From an uncultured Pseudohongiella sp. (lineage in GTDB: Bacteria; Pseudomonadota; Gammaproteobacteria; Pseudomonadales; Pseudohongiellaceae), in assembly GCA_951812715.1 (NCBI GenBank), contig OX638323.1, positions 248,001 through 312,000 of the forward strand: 64,000 nucleotides of DNA, in the 5' to 3' direction. Below, one piece after another: positions 58,182 through 64,000 of this stretch (the first letter of the stretch is position 1; every line of letters starts with the position of its first letter). The notes under the pieces are model-generated. The model made no database searches. It was not told where the DNA came from and worked only from the letters and a program-made list of their open reading frames with translations. The position numbers were made by a program, and so were the translations under genes.

Positions 58182-58572
58182 GATTACCATCCCACCAGAG
58201 TTTGATTGCCCAGATTGCGCCCATCCCGTCACAGGCCGGCGCATTGGCTTTGCCGTCTCGCGGCGTACTATCGATGCAGACTTCAGCTTCACCCGCCGGC
58301 AGGGAATCCCGGATTTCCGATCGCCATCGCGCCAGAGCGCCATCGATGGCCAGCTCGTTGGTCCCGTAACCATGCAGCCGTTCCGCCATATCGGCGGCGT
58401 ACAAACCGGCTCGAGACTGATAAACGACCGAACGCAGGTGCTCCAGCGTCTTGAGTTGCATGGCGCCGAGCCCTGTCAGCCCAAGCGACAAAATCGTCAG
58501 CGCCACCAGCACTTCGATCAGCGTGGCGCCGCGGCATGCCGCCAGCGAACTTTTCCCATTGCTGGATTCCAT
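58135..58572 (-). CDS. pilV: Type IV minor pilin PilV
   Basis: A 145-residue prepilin cut between Gly15 and Ala16 (CRG/ATLIEVLVALTILSLG), with Glu20 at mature position 5. GAMQLKTLEHLRSVVYQSRA is the PilV block. It is first of the pilVWXE set. Its 5' end is close to the divergent TSUP gene. Confidence 0.88.
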   Translation of the reverse strand: MESSNGKSSLAACRGATLIEVLVALTILSLGLTGLGAMQLKTLEHLRSVVYQSRAGLYAADMAERLHGYGTNELAIDGALARWRSEIRDSLPAGEAEVCIDSTPRDGKANAPACDGMGAIWAIKLWWDGNHDGSAERAHITVLRP

Positions 58573-58631
58573 CTCTCGATACCTATAAGCTGCCGCATTC
58601 CTCTGTTCCCGCGAGAAAGTATAGGTACGTT

Positions 58632-59396
58632 TTGGAATTCGAGCTTAATCCGGGCGGAATTGCCCTGCTAGGTCTGGCCGGATTCTTCGCCGGCGGGATC
58701 AACACCGTCGCTGGAGGCGGTTCCAATCTCACCTTGCCGCTGTTGATGATGCTCGGTCTGCCCGCGGATGTGGCCAATGGCACCAACCGGGTCGGTATCT
58801 TGCTGCAATGCCTGTCTGGAGTGCGTGCTTTCGACCGGCATGAGGCTTTGCATCGGGCCGCGGTGATTCCGATATTCATTCCCACCTTGTCGGGCGGACT
58901 TGCCGGTGCATTGCTGGCGGTATTGCTGCCGAATCTGTACCTGAAGCCGGTTCTGCTGACCTGCATACTGATTATGGCGATTGTGATACTGGTAAAGCCG
59001 GAAGTGATGGCGCCGCCGCCGGGTACTCCGGTACGCACTCCTTCCGAGAGTCGGTTTGCGTGGTGCGGATTGTTCGGCGCCGGCGTTTACGGCGGATTTG
59101 TACAAGCCGGTGTCGGCTTTATTCTGCTGGCGGTGCTTACAGCCGGCCTGCGCTATGACCTGTTACGGGCGAATGCTCTGAAAATGAGCTGTGCGCTAGC
59201 TTTTACTACTGTCGCTCTGATCGTTTTTGTCGTATTCGACAAGGTCAGCTGGGTTCCCGGCCTGATTCTGGCGCTCGGCGCGATGATTGGCGCCTGGCTG
59301 GCGGTCAGGATCGCCGTCAATATCTCCCAGCAGGCCCTGCGCCGAATCTTGTTCGTATTGACCCTGGCGGCGGTAGCGGGCGGAGTTTTTTTCTGA
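58632..59396 (+). CDS. TSUP-family sulfite exporter TauE/SafE-like permease
   Basis: A 254-residue inner-membrane protein with about eight helices. The duplicated TSUP motif is visible (GGINTVAGGGSNLTLP and, in the second half, GGFVQAGVGFILLAVL). Members export or import small sulfur compounds or organic anions; the substrate here is unknown. The start is probably TTG (MEFELNPGGIALLG), since upstream in-frame sequence overlaps pilV and is not membrane-like. Confidence 0.87.
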   Translation: MEFELNPGGIALLGLAGFFAGGINTVAGGGSNLTLPLLMMLGLPADVANGTNRVGILLQCLSGVRAFDRHEALHRAAVIPIFIPTLSGGLAGALLAVLLPNLYLKPVLLTCILIMAIVILVKPEVMAPPPGTPVRTPSESRFAWCGLFGAGVYGGFVQAGVGFILLAVLTAGLRYDLLRANALKMSCALAFTTVALIVFVVFDKVSWVPGLILALGAMIGAWLAVRIAVNISQQALRRILFVLTLAAVAGGVFF

Positions 59397-59408
59397 ACCG
59401 AACCTTCT

Positions 59409-60821
59409 TCATTCCGCGCCGCCAGCCGGGGACGCAATCAGATTCAGAGAAACGCGCGCTCCGCCCGTCGCGCTTTCGCCGATATTAAGTTCGCCTTTGT
59501 AACTGGAAACGATGTCCTTGACGATGGCGAGCCCGATTCCCTCGCCGGCGGCCAGCGTATCCGCCCGAGCGCCTCGCCGCAGTACAAAGTCCTGCTTGTC
59601 TCGGGGAATGCCCGCACCGTCGTCTTCGATCACGACCCGCAGATTGCCGGCAACCGGCTCGGTCACCTGGACATCTACTTTGCTCGCGCCGTATTTGAAC
59701 GCGTTATCCAGCACATTACCCAGAATTTCCATTAAATCTCTTTCATCGCCCTGGAAAACCGTATCGTGAGAGCATCGCCGGATCACCTTCACCGCCTTTT
59801 CCGCATAAACTTTATTCAAGGCGCCAACCACCTTTTGCAGCACGGCGGCAACGTTTACCGACTTGCCGAGCGAACTGCCGTCAGCCGTTCGCACAGCGCG
59901 TTGCAATTGCCAGGTGACGATCTGACTCATGCGCCCGACCTGTTCATCCACTGATTGCAAGGTTGCATCAACGGCGCCGGCGCCGGCGCCGCGCTCCGAC
60001 AGGTTGTGCATTGCGCCCGAAATCACGGCGAGCGGCGTTTTCAGACTGTGAGCGAGGTCGCCTAGCGTCGTGCGGTAGCGTTGTTGTTGTTTGCGCTCAC
60101 TTTCGATCAACATGTTCAGATTGGCGGTTACGCCTTGTAACTCCTTCGGATAACGCAGGTCGAGCTGGTTCTTGGCGCCCTCCTCGATCTGTTTCAGATC
60201 GAGCGCCATGCGCTGCAACGGCAGCAGCCCCCAACGTAACAGCAGGGCCTGGATCAACAACAGCAAGGCGGCAACCCCACCCAGCCAGGACCAGAGATCG
60301 TTCCGGAAGTTGCGGATCTCGAGATAATACGGCAGCGCGCCTTCCATCACCGTAAAGCAATATTCGGTGATTCCGTTCTCCCACAAGATGCCGTACTGAA
60401 ATACGAACAATTCCTCGCCTCGGCTGGAAAATGTCGTGAAAAAGCGTGACTCGCCTTCGTTAATGGGGCGAACCAGGATTTCCGGCTCGGTTAGACTTAA
60501 CGCTCGCGCCGAATCGCTGCGCCAGAGCTCGCCGAGCGCGCGCTGGCTGATGAATCCGTACAAACCTGAATCGAGTTGACTGAAACGCGGTTCCGGCAGC
60601 TCCTCGAAAAAATGGAACTCGCCGTCGGCCAGTTCCACTTCACCCAGGATCAGGTAAATCTGCCCACGCATGCGTTCCGCGGCGCCGGCTTCTACACTGT
60701 CGCGAAACGCCTGATCGAGCACGACGCCGGTCAATCCCAGGAAGACGAACAGCAAAACGCTGAAAGCCAACAATAGCCGGCTTTGTAGGGAGTAGTTACC
60801 CGAGCTTCGCGACAGCCTCAT
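59409..60821 (-). CDS. Sensor histidine kinase, PhoQ-like
   Basis: A 470-residue membrane kinase. N-terminal helix (about 15-37), a periplasmic sensor of about 130 residues, a second helix (about 176-197), HAMP-like linker, and the H-box LGDLAHSLKTPLAVISGA with His258. The HATPase domain shows NVLDNAFKYGA, EDDGAGIP and GEGIGLAIVKDI. The H-box AHSLKTPLA is typical of the PhoQ subgroup. It overlaps the regulator gene by 26 nt. Confidence 0.9.
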   Translation of the reverse strand: MRLSRSSGNYSLQSRLLLAFSVLLFVFLGLTGVVLDQAFRDSVEAGAAERMRGQIYLILGEVELADGEFHFFEELPEPRFSQLDSGLYGFISQRALGELWRSDSARALSLTEPEILVRPINEGESRFFTTFSSRGEELFVFQYGILWENGITEYCFTVMEGALPYYLEIRNFRNDLWSWLGGVAALLLLIQALLLRWGLLPLQRMALDLKQIEEGAKNQLDLRYPKELQGVTANLNMLIESERKQQQRYRTTLGDLAHSLKTPLAVISGAMHNLSERGAGAGAVDATLQSVDEQVGRMSQIVTWQLQRAVRTADGSSLGKSVNVAAVLQKVVGALNKVYAEKAVKVIRRCSHDTVFQGDERDLMEILGNVLDNAFKYGASKVDVQVTEPVAGNLRVVIEDDGAGIPRDKQDFVLRRGARADTLAAGEGIGLAIVKDIVSSYKGELNIGESATGGARVSLNLIASPAGGAE

Positions 60822-61500
60822 TTTCCGTCTTGCCAAGTACGAAGCGATATCCCTGACCGCGGAGCGTTTCAATAGGATTCAGATTTTGATCCGGATCGAG
60901 TTTTTGGCGCAGCCGACGGACGAATACTTCCAGTACATTGCTGTCCCGGTCGTGATCCTCGGCATATAGATGCTCGGTGAGTTCCATCTTGGATTTTACC
61001 TCGCCAGCATGAAGCATAAGATATTCCAGTAACTTATACTCGTAAGCCGTTAAATCCACGCGACTTCCATTATTTTCTACTTGCTTGGCAATGGTGTCGA
61101 GAGTGATCGACCCGAATTGCAGTCGCGGCTTGCTAAAGCCCGCGGCCCTGCGTAAAAGGGCATTCAGGCGCGCGAGAATCTCTTCCATGCGGAAGGGTTT
61201 CAGCACATAGTCGTCGGCCCCGGCGTCAAGGCCCGTTACCTTGTCTTGCCAGTCGCTACGCGCGGTCAGAATCAGGATCGGAAACTGTCTACCCTGGTCC
61301 CGCAGTTGCCGTATGAGCGAGATTCCATCGATAGCCGGCAGACCCAAATCGATAATCGCGGCGTCATATTCGTATTCGGTCGCGAAGTAAAGCCCTTCGC
61401 GGCCGTCTTCCGCCACATCCACTACATAGCCGGCTGCCTGCAAGCTGCTCCGGAGTTGCTGATTGAGCAATGATTCGTCTTCGACCACGAGCAGCCGCAT
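60796..61500 (-). CDS. OmpR/PhoP-family response regulator
   Basis: A 234-residue regulator. The receiver domain has Asp51 as the phosphoacceptor (AAIIDLGLPAIDG) with Glu7, Asp8 and Lys in DDYVLKPF. The C-terminal winged helix (LTAYEYKLLEYLMLHAGEV, then NVLEVFVRRLRQKL) binds DNA. It is closest to PhoP-like regulators and pairs with the downstream kinase. A PepSY gene lies upstream, as in other PhoPQ-like operons. Confidence 0.92.
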   Translation of the reverse strand: MRLLVVEDESLLNQQLRSSLQAAGYVVDVAEDGREGLYFATEYEYDAAIIDLGLPAIDGISLIRQLRDQGRQFPILILTARSDWQDKVTGLDAGADDYVLKPFRMEEILARLNALLRRAAGFSKPRLQFGSITLDTIAKQVENNGSRVDLTAYEYKLLEYLMLHAGEVKSKMELTEHLYAEDHDRDSNVLEVFVRRLRQKLDPDQNLNPIETLRGQGYRFVLGKTENEAVAKLG

Positions 61501-61542
61501 CGTCCGACTCTCCGTTATTCGAACGTAGCCGGCCGGGGCATG

Positions 61543-61872
61543 TCAGATACCGCCGCTGACCGCGCCGGAAGTGGCATTGACGAAGACGGTGAATACCTTG
61601 CCTTCGTTCTCCATGCGGATCTGGTAACGGCGATCGGCGGCTTCGCCGACAAGACTGATACGCAACACATTGCCGTCAAAGCGCTGCCGTGCGAGATTGA
61701 CCGCTTGCAGCTCGTTTATCTCAAGCGGCGCTGGAACCACGCCATTGCGAATGCGGGGCGAGAGATTGTTCCGATTGGAATCGTTCTGGTTCTGCTGCGA
61801 GGGAGTCTGCCCCTGGGCCAGTGGCGCCAGCAGTAGCATCAGACCTGTAAGCAGTATTCTACGCGGATTCAC
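61543..61872 (-). CDS. PepSY-domain periplasmic protein
   Basis: A 109-residue protein with a signal peptide (about residues 1-21, ending LAQGQ) and one PepSY domain (LEINELQAVNLARQRFDGN to KVFTVFVNATSGAVS). The GTG start has GGAGGG 11 nt upstream; upstream residues in frame lack signal-peptide character. It precedes the response regulator by 42 nt and is probably part of the same operon, perhaps modulating the sensor. Confidence 0.82.
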   Translation of the reverse strand: MNPRRILLTGLMLLLAPLAQGQTPSQQNQNDSNRNNLSPRIRNGVVPAPLEINELQAVNLARQRFDGNVLRISLVGEAADRRYQIRMENEGKVFTVFVNATSGAVSGGI

Positions 61873-62027
61873 GTCAACCGGCCCTCCGCGACTGGCGCGA
61901 ATACAAATCACGGGCAAACCCGCGATGGCGGGTATTGCCCAAGATCATAGCATGTCCCCGAAAACGCTCGAAAGTCGCAACGCGGATTTCGAATCGTCAT
62001 GTTGCCGAACGCAAACTGAACGGAGGC

Positions 62028-62894
62028 TTAAGCAGCTCCTGCAAAGAGATTTTCCAGCCAGTCGGAAGCTGCCGGTATCTCGCTGATATCAATAACGAAT
62101 TCCTGGCCGATCGGTGTACTGCGGAGATAGCACCAGCGCGCATCCCGCCGCCAGCGGCTTGCGTCTTCGTGATAGCCAAGAATCGGCCCTCCGCGAACAG
62201 GCAGGAACCAGGACGGGAGGTGCCATCGTGAACGCAGACGTTGCCGCGGCTCGGTAAGGACAAGATGTTTATTCGCGCCGCGGAATACTCCGCCGCCGGG
62301 CAATCCGGTTTTTCGACCCGCGATATGCAGCGATGTCGCGGCAATGTATATCGTATTGCGCGAAAATTCAGATTCAGTATGCATATGCGGGTGGGCCGCG
62401 AGCCAGGGCCGCAGGATGCGCAAGGATTCGATTTCCGGCCCGACCGTCAAAATTTCCTCCACTTGCAGCCAGCCGAAAATCCGGTGCAGATCGGGCGCTG
62501 CCCGCACATGGCGCCAACGGTTCCCTGATTTTTCCACCCGTTTGAACCAGCCGAAGAAAAGAAACAGGTCGCCGGATCCAATTTCCTGATTGCCCAAATG
62601 GCCCTGCGCCGCGCCCGCCTGACCGAATGCGGGCCGCCAGCCCGGCAACCGCGGCAAGGCATCCGGATCGAGATCGGGATCGAGGTGACAGTAGCTGCCG
62701 CCGGCAATCTTTTTCCGGGTAAGGTCTTCCGCCAATTCGCCCAGCGATCCCCCATTCCAGCGAACCTGCTCGAATCGCACCGGCGACCGCGGTACCGGAA
62801 TCGGCATGGAAAACGCGCTTCCATCAGGGAAAATCGGGCTAGGCGCCCCGCCATTGCACGAATCGAATCCCTTGCGGCTGAGAACGATTTTCAT
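62028..62894 (-). CDS. Nmad3-like (nucleotide modification associated) protein
   Basis: A 288-residue protein recognised from the pattern MKIVLSRKGFDSCNGGAPSP, IFPDGSAFSMPIP, then HLDPDLDP and LPGWRPAFGQAGAAQGHLG, GDLFLFFGWF and DLHRIFGWLQVEEI. These blocks are shared with proteins I recall being annotated Nmad3, a domain proposed to act in modified-nucleotide biosynthesis. Conserved His residues (HPHMH, CHLD) could bind metal. No partner enzymes such as glycosylases or kinases are beside it; an XRE regulator is divergent 406 nt away. The actual reaction is unknown. Confidence 0.65.
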   Translation of the reverse strand: MKIVLSRKGFDSCNGGAPSPIFPDGSAFSMPIPVPRSPVRFEQVRWNGGSLGELAEDLTRKKIAGGSYCHLDPDLDPDALPRLPGWRPAFGQAGAAQGHLGNQEIGSGDLFLFFGWFKRVEKSGNRWRHVRAAPDLHRIFGWLQVEEILTVGPEIESLRILRPWLAAHPHMHTESEFSRNTIYIAATSLHIAGRKTGLPGGGVFRGANKHLVLTEPRQRLRSRWHLPSWFLPVRGGPILGYHEDASRWRRDARWCYLRSTPIGQEFVIDISEIPAASDWLENLFAGAA

Positions 62895-62942
62895 GGCAGC
62901 GCTGAACAAGCTATGGAATGATCGGTTGGCGAGGAAATCGTT

Positions 62943-63257
62943 TTAACGTCTTGTTGGGTTGCCTTGAGTATAGCCGAGGATTCGATTCAACTCGCCGTCG
63001 CCCGCGGCATTCAGGCAGCTTTTCGCGTGCCCGCATGCGTTGGGCCGGCGGATCAGAGTATTGGTCGTCAGCGGCTGCCTCGGACCACTGATATCGATCG
63101 CTACTGATTCACTCATGGGTGGCTCATTCTTTCCGCGAACTTCCCAGATGAGGCATGCACAGCCGGAACAATGGATTTTCCGAAGATCGGCAAGATTTCG
63201 CGAGCCGTGGCGGCCTGGTGACGTGCAATGGCGCAATATTGACGTTCTTCGATGCAA
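62943..63257 (-). CDS. Doubtful small frame upstream of the Nmad3-like gene
   Basis: The 406-nt gap 62895-63300 contains no convincing gene. One open frame of 104 codons has a Cys-rich middle (KIHCSGCACLIWEVRG) and a Cys-containing end (NACGHAKSCLNAAGD). A shorter version would start at 63116. The CSGCACLIWEVRG stretch is faintly like the first zinc knuckle of Com-family phage regulators, but the second CxxC is missing. It could be a degraded gene. No good ribosome-binding site precedes either start. Confidence 0.2.
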   Translation of the reverse strand: MHRRTSILRHCTSPGRHGSRNLADLRKIHCSGCACLIWEVRGKNEPPMSESVAIDISGPRQPLTTNTLIRRPNACGHAKSCLNAAGDGELNRILGYTQGNPTRR

Positions 63258-63300
63258 GGATGTGTGTCATTCTTGCCGCAACTGGATTGAGGACACAGAT

Positions 63301-63726
63301 ATGAAACGGAAAATCAAGCCCGATCTTGTCAAGAGCAAACGCAATGAACGCGGCTGGACTCAAGAGGAATTGGCCATTGCCGCTGATGTTGGCCCGCGTA
63401 CGATACAGCGCATGGAAGCTGGCGGCGAAGCATCGCTGAACTCCATAAAATCGGTCGCATCCGCCCTGGAAATTGAGTCGGGAAGCCTGCAAGACAAGTC
63501 CGCGCCTCGCCGAATTGGATTGATGTTCGGAGTTTTATCGGGATTTGCTGGAGTCATGATAGGCAGCGCGAGCGCATTTACCGCGGTCATTGGGGAATTG
63601 ACTCGCGGTTCTGCCACAAGCTATGAAGCAGGGATTGCCTTTGGGGTCATTGGCCTTGCTGCGGGGTTGTCTTGCGCTTTCATTGGTTGGACATCGAATC
63701 GCTATCAAATTGGCCGTCGCGATTGA
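63301..63726 (+). CDS. XRE-family regulator with two membrane helices
   Basis: A 141-residue protein with an N-terminal helix-turn-helix (LVKSKRNERGWTQEELAIAA, then VGPRTIQRMEAGGEASL) and a C-terminal half of two hydrophobic helices (about 82-105 and 118-137). It may be a membrane-tethered repressor sensing an envelope signal. The ATG is the most likely start because an upstream in-frame extension lacks family character. Base composition appears lower in GC than the core regions, fitting an accessory gene. Confidence 0.8.
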   Translation: MKRKIKPDLVKSKRNERGWTQEELAIAADVGPRTIQRMEAGGEASLNSIKSVASALEIESGSLQDKSAPRRIGLMFGVLSGFAGVMIGSASAFTAVIGELTRGSATSYEAGIAFGVIGLAAGLSCAFIGWTSNRYQIGRRD

Positions 63727-63884
63727 CCAGGAGGCACTCCTGCCGGCTGAATCCGGGCGAGGTTTATCGATTCCTCTTGCCCGCCGAAAATAAACGGCTT
63801 GCCATGGCGCGACGTACGACAGATTCCTTCCATTCGAGGCGTGGCAAATTCTATTGAATTGACAATTCGAACGAATTCGCTTTG

Positions 63885-64000
63885 TTAATCGAGGTTTTCA
63901 TTCGAGAGCCTGTCCAGATCGACTCGCATGCGGGTCATTCTGCTCTCCAGGCGGTCCATGCTGTTTTCCAGCCGATCCGTTCAGCGTTCAAGTTTACCCA
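63885..64000 (-). pseudogene. End of a coiled-coil frame interrupted by TGA (cut by window edge)
   Basis: Reading leftward, a heptad-like frame gives GKLER, an in-frame TGA, then TDRLENSMDRLESRMTRM and VDLDRLSNENLD before TAA. The repeats of RLE continue across the TGA, suggesting a nonsense mutation in a coiled-coil protein. Only 116 nt are visible. It could instead be a very short gene starting at the ATG at 63959. The 158 nt between the XRE gene and this frame show nothing supportable. Confidence 0.3.

Noticed and set aside
63727..63760. CAGGAG/CTCCTG hairpin after the XRE gene as terminator
   Set aside because: A 6-bp stem is present but no T-run follows.

Overview
The window is a chromosomal segment of a gammaproteobacterium with fairly high GC and dense coding. 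The evidence is gene content and order: an acpP-fabG-fabD-plsX-rpmF-rluC lipid and ribosome block, a TtpC/ExbB/ExbD/TonB energy-transduction operon with a DUF3450 gene, a contiguous sdhCDAB-sucAB-lpd-sucCD cluster divergent from gltA, gltX followed by tRNA-Ala(GGC), and the ilvIH / pssA-msrP-msrQ neighbourhood known from Pseudomonas-like genomes. Genus cannot be decided from this sequence alone.

Layout. 1-4.5 kb: fatty-acid and phospholipid precursor genes on the minus strand, behind a near-consensus promoter, with rluC upstream. 4.8-8.5 kb: argS (+) converging on htpG (-), which has a sigma-32-type promoter. 8.5-15.1 kb: a TonB2-type operon (DUF3450, TtpC, ExbB, ExbD, TonB, TPR). Downstream of it lies an eroded tandem duplicate: a second intact tonB between pseudogene remnants of the TPR, exbB/exbD and htpG genes. 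15.4-26.4 kb: nine TCA-cycle genes in one direction. 26.43-28.05 kb: a complete 1,624-bp insertion sequence with perfect 19-bp terminal inverted repeats and an 8-bp target duplication, lodged between the divergent sdhC and gltA promoters. 28.2-31.2 kb: gltA, tRNA-Ala and gltX.

31.2-43.8 kb: dusA, a TerB-like gene, mlaA, hrpA, an acyl-CoA ligase, a VWA/MoxR pair, msrQP and pssA. 43.9-47.9 kb: a long class II ilvC in opposite orientation to the ilvIH and pssA genes on either side, with dispersed palindromic repeats at both ends. 48.2-55.5 kb: clpB (sigma-32-type promoter), pgeF, rluD, bamD and nadE. 55.7-58.6 kb: minor type IV pilins without pilY1. 58.6-61.9 kb: a TSUP permease and a PepSY / OmpR-family regulator / PhoQ-like kinase operon. 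61.9-64.0 kb: an accessory-looking end with a protein resembling the Nmad3 (nucleotide modification associated) family, an XRE regulator with two membrane helices, and a broken coiled-coil frame at the edge.

Most of the window is core metabolism and envelope function. The most informative parts are genome-rearrangement scars: the decayed TonB2/htpG tandem duplication, the IS between two TCA promoters, and the apparent ilvC replacement. The Nmad3-like gene is the best candidate for poorly described biology. No CRISPR array, prophage or classical defence island is visible.
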